In this document: positions 47,345 through 56,090 of the stretch, one piece after another
Layout of the letters: each line of letters opens with the position of its first letter
Position numbering within the stretch: position 1 is the stretch's first letter
Source: Gammaproteobacteria bacterium
Lineage (GTDB): Bacteria > Pseudomonadota > Gammaproteobacteria > HK1
NCBI GenBank assembly: GCA_022826505.1
Contig: JAJDUQ010000168.1
Location: 1 to 64,000, forward strand
Length of the DNA stretch: 64,000 bases
Direction of reading: 5' to 3'
The notes under the pieces: generated by a model
What the model saw: the letters and a program-made list of their open reading frames with translations, nothing else
Told to the model about the DNA's origin: nothing
Databases searched by the model: none
Translations under genes and position numbers: made by a program

Positions 47345-48532
47345 TCAGTTGACGATGGGCTCGCGCGGGATGTGGTTGACGCGCTCGCAGTCGCCGTCGG
47401 TGACGATCGCGGTCTCGCCGATGCACATGCTCAGTCCGGTGGTGTCGTCGAGCAGGATCATGTGAAGGAAGAACACCATCCCGGGCTCCAGCACCTGAGG
47501 GTTCCCGGCCCACACCATGGGCCAGTCCATCCAGGTCGGCGGATACATCGCCCCCATCGTGTAGCCGCAGGCGGCGAGCGAGGCATGGTCGAAACCGGCC
47601 TCGGCCATGGTCTTCGCGTGCGCGTCGAACACGTCGCCGACAGTCCGGCCGGGACGCAGGGCCGCCTGACAGGCGTCGATGGCGTCGGCGCACGCGCGGT
47701 TCATGGCCACGTGGCGCGGGTCCGGGTTGCCGGTGAGAATGTTGTACATCATCGCCGCGTGGTAGTGCCGGTACGCGGCGGCGGGCTCGAACACCACCTG
47801 ATCCCGGGCAGCCACCGTCTCGTCGCCGGTGTGGTAACGGCAGAAGACTGCGGCGTCGCCGGCGCCCATGGGCCAGCGGCTCGCGGTCGGATCGCCGCCG
47901 CCGTCCATCAGCGCCTGCATCATGGCCCCGTACACGGCCTTCACCGAGGCGCCGGGCACGGTGCGCTCGATGCTCACCTCGAGGATGCGGTCGCAGAGCG
48001 CCCCGGCCCTGCGTACGTACGCCAGTTCCTCCTCGCTCTTGACGAGGCGCAGCATCCGCACGAGGTCGGAAGCGTCGACCCGCTCGCAGAATCCGTCGAG
48101 CGCGGTGTCGACCATCTTCGCCCGCTGCCCGGTGAGGCCGTAGGCGTGGTACTCGACCCCGAGGCGCTTCCCCCGGCATCCGTGGTCCTCGAGCATCGCC
48201 CGCAGGTCCTCGCCCGGCGAGGCGTCCTCGCGGTCGCGCCAGATGCGGATGTCCTCGACGATGGAGGTCTCGCGCGACTGGATGCGGTCCGCGGTGCGGG
48301 TCAGCAGCGCGAGCGCGCCGTCCGCCCCGAGGTACATCCCCTGGAACATGGTGTACCCGCTCGTGTCGTACCCGGTGAGCCAGTACATGCTGTCCTGGCG
48401 GAACAGGACCAGGCCGTCGAGTCCGTCGCGTTCGAGGCTCGCTCGGGCCGCGGCGAGGCGGCGGTCGAATTCGGTGCGGGTGAAGTGAAGGTGGGGCATG
48501 GCGGGAACCGGTGGGATGGAAGCCGATGGCAT
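47345..48532 (-). CDS. M24-family protein, creatinase-like (metal ligands lost)
   Basis: A 395-aa pita-bread protein. The N-terminal creatinase domain (FDRRLAAARASLERDGLDGL, then MYWLTGYDTSGY) is followed by the M24 fold, but the usual Asp, Asp, His, Glu, Glu metal set is absent: VFEPAAAYRHYHAAMMY, ACGYTMGAMYPPTW and FFLHMILL stand in those places. Creatinase and the ectoine hydrolase DoeA are metal-free relatives that hydrolyse small C-N bonds. A similar gene follows the ectoine-type transporter at 52838. Start at 48532 or 48499 (MPHLHFTRTEF). Confidence 0.8.
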   Translation of the reverse strand: MPSASIPPVPAMPHLHFTRTEFDRRLAAARASLERDGLDGLVLFRQDSMYWLTGYDTSGYTMFQGMYLGADGALALLTRTADRIQSRETSIVEDIRIWRDREDASPGEDLRAMLEDHGCRGKRLGVEYHAYGLTGQRAKMVDTALDGFCERVDASDLVRMLRLVKSEEELAYVRRAGALCDRILEVSIERTVPGASVKAVYGAMMQALMDGGGDPTASRWPMGAGDAAVFCRYHTGDETVAARDQVVFEPAAAYRHYHAAMMYNILTGNPDPRHVAMNRACADAIDACQAALRPGRTVGDVFDAHAKTMAEAGFDHASLAACGYTMGAMYPPTWMDWPMVWAGNPQVLEPGMVFFLHMILLDDTTGLSMCIGETAIVTDGDCERVNHIPREPIVN

Positions 48533-48731
48533 ACGCGCGTCAGGGAGGCTTTATCGTTTCATTCAGAGACGAATTCAAGGAAATCCGATGAACGCGCATC
48601 GGCCGTGCCGGGTACGCGCACGTCGTGTCGAAGTGGCAGGCGCAGGCGTGGCCCGTCACCGGGACGGCGTCCGTACGGAATTCGCGGCGGCGGACGAACG
48701 CCCCCCACGGGTGGTCCGGTGAGAGCCCCGA

Positions 48732-49370
48732 CTAACCCAGTACGATGTCGAAGCGCGCGGTACGCTGGCCGGCCAGCTCCGGATGCGGCTGGAACGGCAC
48801 CACCAGACTCGCGCGGCGATTCGGGTCCCCGATGCGATTGAGAATCCAGTCCTTCGCATTCTCGGGTGCGCCCCGCACGTACAGTTGGGTGATGAGCGGC
48901 TCGAAGCCGGGGCCCCTGATCGCGAAGTGGATGTGCGGCGCCCGCCCCGGGTAGGCCACCGGTTCGATGGTGCGGAACCGGTAGCCGCCGTCCGCGCCGG
49001 TGCGGGACCGGCCGTAGCCCTGGAAGTTCTCGTCGAGCGGTGCGTTGCGCCGGTCGCGCGGATGGTGGTAGCGCCCGTTCGCGTCGCACTGCCAGATCTC
49101 CACCAGGGCGCCGGGCACCGGCCGGCCCCGGTGGTCCTTGACCACTCCGTCGAGGTGGGCAATCACGCCCCTGGCGAGGGCGCTGCGTCCATTGACCTGG
49201 ACCAGATCGGCGTCCGATTCGAGCGCGTGATCGTAGGGATAGAACGGGCCCGTGGTCTGGCGTGGCGTCTTCGCAAGCCCCAGCGCCCGTTCCGCCGCGA
49301 GGCTCAGTCCGACCGCCGCGGCGCCGGTAAGCCAGCGGCGGCGGTCGATTCGATCTCCAGTCCGTGCCAT
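48732..49370 (-). CDS. Secreted intradiol ring-cleavage dioxygenase-like protein
   Basis: A 212-aa protein related to protocatechuate/catechol intradiol dioxygenases. A Tat-like signal (RIDRRRWLTGAAAVGLSLAA) is followed by TTGPFYPYDHALESDADL and the nonheme-iron ligands: Tyr in CDANGRYHHP, Tyr in PVAYPGR and two His in APHIHFAIRG. The exported location is typical of a group of uncharacterised intradiol dioxygenases acting outside the cytoplasm. ATG 49370 is chosen since the twin-Arg signal then starts at residue 10. No beta-ketoadipate genes are near. Confidence 0.85.
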   Translation of the reverse strand: MARTGDRIDRRRWLTGAAAVGLSLAAERALGLAKTPRQTTGPFYPYDHALESDADLVQVNGRSALARGVIAHLDGVVKDHRGRPVPGALVEIWQCDANGRYHHPRDRRNAPLDENFQGYGRSRTGADGGYRFRTIEPVAYPGRAPHIHFAIRGPGFEPLITQLYVRGAPENAKDWILNRIGDPNRRASLVVPFQPHPELAGQRTARFDIVLG

Positions 49371-49482
49371 GGCGCTGCTTCCCGGTTCGACTTCCATCGA
49401 ACTATACACTCCGGTTCCGGGATTCGATGACCGGCGCGGGTGGCCGGCGTCACCGTCATCGCGGCCAGACGCCCTGAGCAGC

Positions 49483-49623
49483 GTCGATCTTCACAGTCGA
49501 GCCAGATTTTGAAAGCGGGTTCCCGGACGAGAGGGACAGGCCGCTACCAGTGACGGCGGTCACGGTTTCGAGGGAGTCAGGAGGGCGCCACATGTCTCGT
49601 CGGTCCGAGACACGGCCTCGCCC
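49483..49623. repeat. Diverged dispersed repeat, copy B
   Basis: Shares ordered blocks with copy A at 29671-29842 (GTCGATCTTCACA; GAGCCA with TTTTGAAAGCGGGTTCCC; GTCGGTCCGAGACACGGCC). It lies in the 359-bp gap (49371-49729) between the dioxygenase and the transporter operon. The rest of that gap, up to the AAGGAGA site of the binding-protein gene, holds no other gene and must contain the transporter promoter. Confidence 0.45.
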
Positions 49624-49729
49624 GTGCGCGATTCGTGTCCTCCAGCCCTCGTGCTCGACATGTTCGGGGAATCGGCTGTGCTACAGTCGGCGGCGCGTCG
49701 CACGACAAATCAATCAAGGAGACAGGGAC

Positions 49730-50572
49730 ATGAAACGCCTATTTCTCAAGGCGGTTCTGACGGCCGCGTTGATCACATGCGCCGGCGCCGGCGCGATGGC
49801 GGGGGAGCTGCTCGCCAAGGCCAACGCCGGCGAGGCCGTGCGCATCGGATTCGCCAACGAGGTGCCGTGGGCCTATCCGGGCGACGGCGACGCTCCCAAG
49901 GGCTTCGTCAACTCGATCGCGCTCGGCGTGCTCGACAAGATGGGCATCACCAACATCGAGCCGGTGGTGACCGACTGGGGCGGCCTGATCCCGGGCCTGA
50001 ACGCCAACCGTTTCGACGTGATCACCGGCGGCATGTACATCCTCGGCTCGCGCTGCGAGAACGTGGACTTCTCCGAGCCGATCGGCGTGTTCGGCGACGC
50101 CTTCATCGTGGCCGCGGGAAATCCCAAGGGCATCCAGACTTACGACGACATCAGGGACAAGGGGGCCGTCCTGGTCACCGGTGCGGGCTACAACATCGTC
50201 GAGGTCGCCAAGAGGGAAGGAATTGCGGACGACAACGTGATGCAGGTGCCAGGGCCCACCGAGATCCTGGCCGCGGTCCGGGCCGGACGCGCGGATGCCG
50301 GCGGCGTGACCTTCTTCACCGCGCGGGTCCTCGCCGAGCAGGCCGGAGGCGAGATCGACATTACCGATCCTTCCCTCCTTCCCGAATGGACCTTGAGCTG
50401 GGTGGGCATCGGCTTTCGCAAGAACGACGACGAATTCCGGGCTGCGTTCAACGCGGCGCTGAAGGAGTATCTGGGGACCGACGAGATGCTGGCGGGAGTG
50501 GCCGAGTACGGCTACACGGATCTGCAACTTCCGGGCGACGTCACCATGGAGTACGCCTGCGCCAATCGCTGA
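49730..50572 (+). CDS. ehuB: Ectoine/amino-acid ABC transporter binding protein, EhuB-like
   Basis: A 280-aa family 3 periplasmic binding protein. A signal peptide is cleaved near AMAG-ELL (residue 24-25). VRIGFANEVPWAYP opens the mature fold; VVTDWGGLIPGLNANRFDVI, the Cys pair region SRCENVDFSEPIGV and the end GYTDLQLPGDVTMEYACA match remembered EhuB (ectoine/hydroxyectoine) proteins. It should capture a zwitterionic osmolyte for the two permeases. An AAGGAGACAGGG ribosome site precedes the ATG; the frame upstream is not coding. First gene of a five-gene operon. Confidence 0.82.
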   Translation: MKRLFLKAVLTAALITCAGAGAMAGELLAKANAGEAVRIGFANEVPWAYPGDGDAPKGFVNSIALGVLDKMGITNIEPVVTDWGGLIPGLNANRFDVITGGMYILGSRCENVDFSEPIGVFGDAFIVAAGNPKGIQTYDDIRDKGAVLVTGAGYNIVEVAKREGIADDNVMQVPGPTEILAAVRAGRADAGGVTFFTARVLAEQAGGEIDITDPSLLPEWTLSWVGIGFRKNDDEFRAAFNAALKEYLGTDEMLAGVAEYGYTDLQLPGDVTMEYACANR

Positions 50573-50706
50573 GACGGGGTGGTCGCGGGGCGCGCACCCT
50601 GCGCCCCGCGGCCGGCTCGATGGTCCCTGCGGATACCTTGACGGTCACTCCAATCATCTGAGGACGCTGGGCAATTTCCTACCCGGAGTTCCTCGCCGTC
50701 CATGGA

Positions 50707-51339
50707 ATGCGCCTGCTCGACGGCGCATTCGTCACCGTCCAGCAGACACTCCTGGCGGCGGTCGTCGCGGTTCTGATCGCGCTCGTGGTGGGGATCATGC
50801 GGCTCTCCTCCAATTCGCTCGTCCACGGCGCCGCGACCGTCTACATCGAGATCTTCCGCGGCACCTCGCTGCTGGTGCAGCTCTTCTGGATCTTCTTCGT
50901 CCTGCCGCTGTTCGGGATCACGCTCGAGAAGTTCACGGCCGGATTTCTCGCGGTGGGCATGAACCTGGGCGCCTACGGGGCGGAGGTGGTGCGCGGCGCC
51001 ATCCAGGCGGTGCCGCGCGGGCAGTACGAAGCGGCGCTCGCGCTGAACCTGTCGCCGGCCCGGCGAATGTGGCGGATCATCCTGCCGCAGGCCCTGCTGA
51101 TCATGCTGCCGCCCTGGGGGAACCTCTTCATCGAGCTCCTGAAGGCGACGGCGCTGGTCGCCCTGATCTCGGTCACCGATCTCATGTTCCAGGCCAAGCA
51201 GATCAACGGCTACACCTTTCTGTCGGTCGAGGCGTTCGGCTCGGCGCTCGTGATCTACTACGTGATGGCGCGGTTCGCGGTCACGCCCGGCATGCGCTGG
51301 CTGGAGCGCTACTCCGCCCGGCGCCTGGGAAGGGACTGA
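50707..51339 (+). CDS. ehuC: Amino-acid-type ABC permease, EhuC-like
   Basis: A permease of the His/Glu/ectoine type (about 210 aa, five transmembrane helices), with the EAA loop GQYEAALALNLSPARRMWRIILPQALLI region, and EIFRGTSLLVQLFWIFFVLPL. The first visible ATG is 50707, but no ribosome site fits it: GGAG is 18 bases off. TGAGGA lies nine bases before an in-frame ATT at 50674, which would give ISYPEFLAVHG before MRLLDG and a more normal length, so a rare ATT start is possible. A 134-bp gap separates it from ehuB. It pairs with the next permease. Confidence 0.85.
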   Translation: MRLLDGAFVTVQQTLLAAVVAVLIALVVGIMRLSSNSLVHGAATVYIEIFRGTSLLVQLFWIFFVLPLFGITLEKFTAGFLAVGMNLGAYGAEVVRGAIQAVPRGQYEAALALNLSPARRMWRIILPQALLIMLPPWGNLFIELLKATALVALISVTDLMFQAKQINGYTFLSVEAFGSALVIYYVMARFAVTPGMRWLERYSARRLGRD

Positions 51340-51342
51340 TCG

Positions 51343-52014
51343 ATGTTCGACTGGCGCTGGGACTTCACCTTCGAGATCCTGCCCCGGCTGATGTGGGCCA
51401 CGCTGAACACGCTGGCGGCGGCCGGAATCGGCTACGGCATCGCGCTGGTGGTCGGGCTCGTCTTCGCCCTGGGCCAGCGCACCCCCTGGCGACCGGTCAA
51501 CGTCTCGGTGCGCGAGGCGGTGGAATTCATCCGCTCCACCCCGCTCGTGCTGCAGATCTTCTTCGTGTTCTACGTCGCCCCGCAGTTCGGCATCCGCCTC
51601 TCGCCGTGGACGTCCGGCATGATCGCCATCGGCCTGCACTACGCTTCCTACCTCTCCGAAGTCTACCGGGGCGCGCTGGAGGCGATCCCGAGAGGGCAGT
51701 GGGAGGCCTGCCGGGCGATCAACCTCTCGAGCCGGCGCACCTACTTCGGCATCGTGATCCCGCAGGCGCTGCCGATCGCGCTGCCCGGCATGGGGAACTA
51801 CCTGGTGGGCATCTTCAAGGACACGCCGATGCTCTCGGTCATCGGGGTGGCGGAGCTGATGCACACCGCCAACGCGCTGGGCTCGGAAACCTATCGGTTC
51901 CTCGAACCCTATACACTGGTGGGGATCATCTTTCTGGCGATTTCCCTGCCCACCGCGGCGGGGCTCAGGGTGTTCGAGGCCTGGACGAAGCGCAGGCTGG
52001 GCATGACCAAGTGA
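51343..52014 (+). CDS. ehuD: Amino-acid-type ABC permease, EhuD-like
   Basis: A 223-aa inner-membrane permease with five helices. FIRSTPLVLQIFFVFYVAPQ and the EAA loop IPRGQWEACRAINLSSRRTYF are intact. It starts 3 bp after the stop of the upstream permease and is followed 4 bp later by the ATPase gene, so all three are co-translated. Two distinct permeases, ATPase and EhuB-like protein form a complete importer. Confidence 0.87.
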   Translation: MFDWRWDFTFEILPRLMWATLNTLAAAGIGYGIALVVGLVFALGQRTPWRPVNVSVREAVEFIRSTPLVLQIFFVFYVAPQFGIRLSPWTSGMIAIGLHYASYLSEVYRGALEAIPRGQWEACRAINLSSRRTYFGIVIPQALPIALPGMGNYLVGIFKDTPMLSVIGVAELMHTANALGSETYRFLEPYTLVGIIFLAISLPTAAGLRVFEAWTKRRLGMTK

Positions 52015-52018
52015 GACG

Positions 52019-52822
52019 ATGAACGACTTTCCCGAAAGCCTCGGCGCCGGCGCCCCCATGGTCCGTTTCGCCGGGGTGTCGAAGCGCTACGGCGATCTCA
52101 CCGTCCTGGACCGGCTGGAGCTCGACGTGGCCGCGAACGAGATGGTGTCGATCATCGGCCCGTCGGGCTCGGGCAAGACCACGGTGCTGCGCCTGCTGAT
52201 GACGCTGGAGGAAGTCTCGGACGGCGTCATCTACGTCGAGGGCGAGCCGCTGACCCACATGGCGCGCAATGGCGTGCTGGTCAGGGCCGACCAGCGGCAC
52301 CTGCGCCGGCTGCGCAACAAGATCGGCATGGTGTTCCAGCACTTCAACCTGTTTCCGCACATGACGGCGCTGGGCAACTGCATGGAAGGTCCGGTGCAGG
52401 TGCTGGGCCTCGCGAAGGACGAGGCCGAGGCGCGAGCGGTGGAGCTCCTCGACATGGTGGGGCTGAGCGACAAGAGGGACCAGCATCCGGCGCGCCTCTC
52501 CGGGGGGCAGCAGCAACGCGTGGCGATCGCCCGGGCGCTCGCCATGCGGCCCCGGGTGATGCTGCTCGACGAGGTGACCTCAGCGCTCGATCCGGAGGTG
52601 ATCGGCGAGGTGCTCGCGGTCATCCGGCAGCTCAACTCGGAGCACAAGCTGACCATGCTGATGGTCACGCACCAGATGGGCTTTGCCCGGGAAATTTCCG
52701 ACCGGGTCTGCTTCTTCCACTCCGGCCGGATCGAGGAGCAGGGTCCGCCCGCGCAGATCTTCGGCGCCCCGCGCAGTCCGCGCACCCGCCAGTTCCTCTC
52801 CGCGGTCCTGGAGGCACACTGA
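52019..52822 (+). CDS. ehuA: ABC importer ATPase, EhuA-like
   Basis: A 267-aa ATPase of polar-amino-acid importers. Walker A GPSGSGKTT (about 45-53), LSGGQQQRVAIARALAM signature, Walker B MLLDEVTSALDPE and switch His VTHQMGF are present, and the C-terminus FGAPRSPRTRQFLSAVLEAH is typical of this group. It drives the EhuC/EhuD-like permeases. The ATG starts 4 bp after the permease stop. The M24 hydrolase gene follows 15 bp later. Confidence 0.9.
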   Translation: MNDFPESLGAGAPMVRFAGVSKRYGDLTVLDRLELDVAANEMVSIIGPSGSGKTTVLRLLMTLEEVSDGVIYVEGEPLTHMARNGVLVRADQRHLRRLRNKIGMVFQHFNLFPHMTALGNCMEGPVQVLGLAKDEAEARAVELLDMVGLSDKRDQHPARLSGGQQQRVAIARALAMRPRVMLLDEVTSALDPEVIGEVLAVIRQLNSEHKLTMLMVTHQMGFAREISDRVCFFHSGRIEEQGPPAQIFGAPRSPRTRQFLSAVLEAH

Positions 52823-52837
52823 CACCATGAGGGAGCC

Positions 52838-53998
52838 ATGACCATGTACGACCATCCGTTCCCCCCCGAGGAGCTCGACGCCCGGGTTGCAGCGGTTCGC
52901 TCGCGTCTGGCGGCGGACGATCTGGACGGGATCATCATCAGCGTGCCCGAGAACATCTACTACCTGACGGGGCTCGACCACTGGGGGTTCTTCGCCTGTC
53001 ACCTGCTGGTCGTCCCGCGTGACGGCGAGCTGGTCCTCACCTGCCGGGCGATGGAGGGGATCACGGTCGGGAACCAGGTCGGGAACGCCGCGTTCCTCGG
53101 TCACTCGGACACCGAGGACATTGCGGACTATGCGGTTCGGGCCATGACGCGGGCGGGGCTTCGCGGCGGGCGCGTCGGGATGGAGATGCAGAGCCTGTTC
53201 CTGACGCCGCGGGTGGCCGATGCGATCCGGGAGAAGGCGCCGGGTGTCGACTGGCGCGACGCCTCCGGGCTCGTCGACGAGTTGCGCCTGGTGAAGTCGC
53301 CGCTGGAGATGGACTACACCCGCCGGGCGGCGAAGGCCGCGGACGCGGGCACCATCGCCGCCATCGAGGCGACCCGCGACGGCGCGAGCGACTACGAGGT
53401 TGCGGCCGAGTGTCATCGCGCCATGATTCTCGCCGGCAGCGAGTACCCGGGCTTCGGTCCCTTCATCCGGCCGACATCGCGCCTGGGCGAGGAGCACACC
53501 ACCTGGCGGGGCGACCGATTCCGCGACGGCGACGCGGTCATGCTGGAGCTCGGCGCGGCGTACCGGAAGTACCAGGCGCCGATGGGCCGGCTGGTCTACG
53601 TCGGCCACGCGCCGGAGGGTGCGGAGGCGTCCGCCAGGCTCGCCATCGACGGCATGGAGGCCATCTGCGCCGCCATCAGGCCCGGGGCGCGAGCCGGCGA
53701 GGCCTACCGCGCGTGGCACGAGGTGGCGGCGGCGGCGGGTCTCGCCGACTATCACCGCCACCACTGCGGCTACATCGTCTCCATCGGGTTTCCGCCGAGC
53801 TGGACCGGCGGCTCGAAGGTGGTCGGGCTCGCGCCCGGCTCGGAGCTGGAGCTCGAGGTCGGCATGACCTTCCACGCCCACTCCTGGTTCACGAACACCG
53901 ATGTCGTGGACTACTTCATCTCCAACACCGTGCTCCTGGGAGAGGACGGCGCCGAGGTGCTGACCTGCGAAACGCCGCAGACGCTGATCGTGAGGTGA
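52838..53998 (+). CDS. M24-family hydrolase, DoeA/creatinase-like
   Basis: A 386-aa pita-bread protein. The N-terminal domain has ENIYYLTGLDHWGFFACHLL; the catalytic fold has MLELGAAYRKYQAPMGRLVY, HHCGYIVSIGFPPSWTGG and MTFHAHSWF instead of the M24 metal ligands, as in creatinase and the ectoine hydrolase DoeA. Placement as last gene of an ectoine-type importer operon suggests that it opens the imported ring or C-N bond. No DoeB deacetylase gene adjoins. ATG 52838 follows GAGGGAG; ATG 52844 is an alternative. A fragment of its C-terminus recurs at 55650. Confidence 0.83.
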   Translation: MTMYDHPFPPEELDARVAAVRSRLAADDLDGIIISVPENIYYLTGLDHWGFFACHLLVVPRDGELVLTCRAMEGITVGNQVGNAAFLGHSDTEDIADYAVRAMTRAGLRGGRVGMEMQSLFLTPRVADAIREKAPGVDWRDASGLVDELRLVKSPLEMDYTRRAAKAADAGTIAAIEATRDGASDYEVAAECHRAMILAGSEYPGFGPFIRPTSRLGEEHTTWRGDRFRDGDAVMLELGAAYRKYQAPMGRLVYVGHAPEGAEASARLAIDGMEAICAAIRPGARAGEAYRAWHEVAAAAGLADYHRHHCGYIVSIGFPPSWTGGSKVVGLAPGSELELEVGMTFHAHSWFTNTDVVDYFISNTVLLGEDGAEVLTCETPQTLIVR

Positions 53999-54089
53999 TC
54001 GCGGGGCCGGGGGAGTCGTATGCCAACCGCGGCTGTCCGGCCGCCTCTCTTCTCCAAGGGCCTCGCGCTCTGCCGAGCGAGGTTCCCGC

Positions 54090-54224
54090 TCACAGCCTTC
54101 GGTACGCGTCTCGTCGATGCCCCACGTACTGTACGACGACCTGTCGCATGCCGAAATCCACGCCATATACGAAGCGATAGCCCCCTACCCTCAAGCGATA
54201 CCACCGGCCTGGCATGACGATCAC
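54090..54224 (-). pseudogene. C-terminal remnant of a RelE/ParE-like toxin gene
   Basis: About 45 codons encode PGRWYRLRVGGYRFVYGVDF, then QYVGHRRDAYRRL, the end of the RelE/ParE toxin fold (a strand pair and the R-x-x-Y C-terminus). The first half of the fold and an antitoxin gene are missing. The upstream frame is Pro/Arg-rich and lies in the MFS gene border. Confidence 0.65.
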
Positions 54225-54303
54225 GGTCGAGCAGCCACTCTGGACAATCGAGCCGCAAATGGCGGGCGGTACACCAACCTGCGTGCGTGCAACGGGCGCC
54301 GGC

Positions 54304-55536
54304 TCACGGCGCGTCCGCTCCCGCCATCCGTCTCCCGCGCGTCGCCTGCCGCCAGGCGGCGAAGAGGGTGTAGAGCGCGGCAACCGCGATCAGCGTGACG
54401 GGGAAACCGGGTGGGCCGTAACGGTCCATCGCGACGCCGGCGAGGAACGGTCCCGCGAGCCCGCCCAGGCCGAACAGGAGCGAATACACCGCGTTGGCGG
54501 CCACCAGCTCGACGTCGCGGAAGCGCTCGCCCAGGAGCGTCAGCCCGACGGTGAAGGTCGCTCCCATCGTGCCGCCCCACGCGACGACCACGCACCACAG
54601 CGCGAGCGCGGCCGGCGACCACCACGGTCCCGCTGCGCCGGGCAGCAGCCACGGAAAGATCGCCATCGCCGCGGTCGTGGTCGCGACGCAGGCGACGAGC
54701 AGCCAGCCGCGGTCGATCCGATCGGCGAGCCACCCGACCGGGTACTGGAAGAAGATCGCGCCAACCGCGCCCACCCAGATGACGGCATACCCGGTCGCGC
54801 GGTAGTCGGCGCCGAGCACGTCCATGGTGTAGAGGTGCGCGAAGGACTGGATGCCGCCCTCGACCACTCCGAACAGGCAGGAAGAGAGCAGAACGGTGGG
54901 CGCGACGACGAAGACCGCAAGCAGGCGCACGAGCGGCGCGCGCGCCTCCCGCCCGATCCGGAGGCGCACGTCGATGCGCCGGGTGGGAAGGAGTACGATG
55001 AGTGCGACCGCGATCCCACAAATCCCGGCGAGGAACGGTCCGTAGGTGTTCGGGTCCATCTGAGAGCCGAGGATCGGCCCGGCCGCCCAACCTGCCATGC
55101 CCGCGGTGTTGTAGATCCCCATCCACCGGCCGCGCACGCGGTTCTCCACGATCTGGTTGATCCACGTGTCCCCGGCGGTGAAGAGCAGGGAGTTGCCGAT
55201 TCCGAGCACGAACCTGAGCGCGAACCACAGCGAATAGTCCCGGACCGCGGGCAGGGACGCGAGCATGGCGGCAACGAGCGCGAGGCCGACGAGCACCGTG
55301 CGGAAGAAGCCGAGGCGCGGAATCACCCACGTCGCGCTCCCCGCCACGAACATGATGCCGGCGAACTGGGCGGCCGCGTTCAGCCCGATTGCGGTTTCGT
55401 CGTAGCCCTGGTGGCGGAGCGACTCGGCCAGGATGGGCCAGGTGAGCGAGCTGGACATCGCGACCACGGAGAACACCGCGACCAGCGCGAGCAGGCACAG
55501 GCGCCGTTCGCGTCCGCCGAGACCGGATTCAGGCAC
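54304..55536 (-). CDS. MFS transporter
   Basis: A 410-aa major facilitator with about 12 transmembrane helices. Loop 2-3 has PRLGFFRTVLVG, and FVLGIGNSLLFTAGDTWINQIV with ENRVRGRWMGIYNTAG matches the YcaD-like/DHA1 drug or metabolite exporters. GTG start at 55536 with AAAGGA ten bases upstream. Substrate unknown. Gene fragments lie on both sides. Confidence 0.88.
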   Translation of the reverse strand: MPESGLGGRERRLCLLALVAVFSVVAMSSSLTWPILAESLRHQGYDETAIGLNAAAQFAGIMFVAGSATWVIPRLGFFRTVLVGLALVAAMLASLPAVRDYSLWFALRFVLGIGNSLLFTAGDTWINQIVENRVRGRWMGIYNTAGMAGWAAGPILGSQMDPNTYGPFLAGICGIAVALIVLLPTRRIDVRLRIGREARAPLVRLLAVFVVAPTVLLSSCLFGVVEGGIQSFAHLYTMDVLGADYRATGYAVIWVGAVGAIFFQYPVGWLADRIDRGWLLVACVATTTAAMAIFPWLLPGAAGPWWSPAALALWCVVVAWGGTMGATFTVGLTLLGERFRDVELVAANAVYSLLFGLGGLAGPFLAGVAMDRYGPPGFPVTLIAVAALYTLFAAWRQATRGRRMAGADAP

Positions 55537-55649
55537 GAATGTGCATCCTTTCGATTGCGCCCTGATGCAGCGGCCGGGGAGGCCGGCCGGGTTTCGTCAC
55601 TCCGCTGCGAGCCCACGACGGCCGCCGGCGGCGGTCTCGACTCGGAACC

Positions 55650-55790
55650 GGTGGGTCGAAGGTGGTCGGACTGGCGCCCGGGTCCGGATTGGAGCTCAAG
55701 GTCGGCATGACCGTCCACGCCCACTCCTGGTTCACGAACACGGATGTCGTGGACTACTTCATCTCCAACCCCGTGCTGGCGGGAGGCTTG
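55650..55790 (+). pseudogene. Fragment of the M24 (DoeA/creatinase-like) gene C-terminus
   Basis: About 47 codons read GGSKVVGLAPGSGLELKVGM then VHAHSWFTNTDVVDYFISN, nearly identical to the protein at 52838-53998 (GGSKVVGLAPGSELELEVGM). Conservation stops abruptly at the end. It lies 1.7 kb after the intact gene, on the other side of the MFS gene, and so records a partial duplication or recombination. Confidence 0.88.
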
Positions 55791-55831
55791 TCAGGTCGAT
55801 TGCCGACGCCGTGAGTGCCGCCGTCTACCCG

Positions 55832-56053
55832 ATGGCGGACCTCCTCCCCGAAGACAAGGCCATCTGCGAACGCGTCCAGCGTGGCGTGGCCGGAGACTTC
55901 GTACCCGGTCGCCTCGTCCCGATGGAACGGGTCGTCGCCGACTTCGGCCACTACCTCGACTGGCGGCTCAACCACGTGGAACCCCCGCCGGTGCACACGG
56001 AGACGACTCGCAAGCTGCGCGCGGGAGCGAGCCGGGCGACCGATCCGACGTAG
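55832..56053 (+). pseudogene. C-terminal remnant of a ring-hydroxylating dioxygenase alpha subunit
   Basis: The translation LLPEDKAICERVQRGVAGDF, then VPGRLVPMERVVADFGHYLD, has the C-terminal pattern of Rieske-type ring-hydroxylating oxygenase large subunits (EDxxICExVQRG, GRxxxxE, then a final FHxxLxxxL-type helix). The Rieske and iron-binding parts are absent. It is in a different frame from the adjacent M24 fragment. Moderate confidence, since only the last 70 residues are left. Confidence 0.5.
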
Positions 56054-56090
56054 CCGGCGTGCGGAGACATCACCGCAAGCGAGAGCCGGC

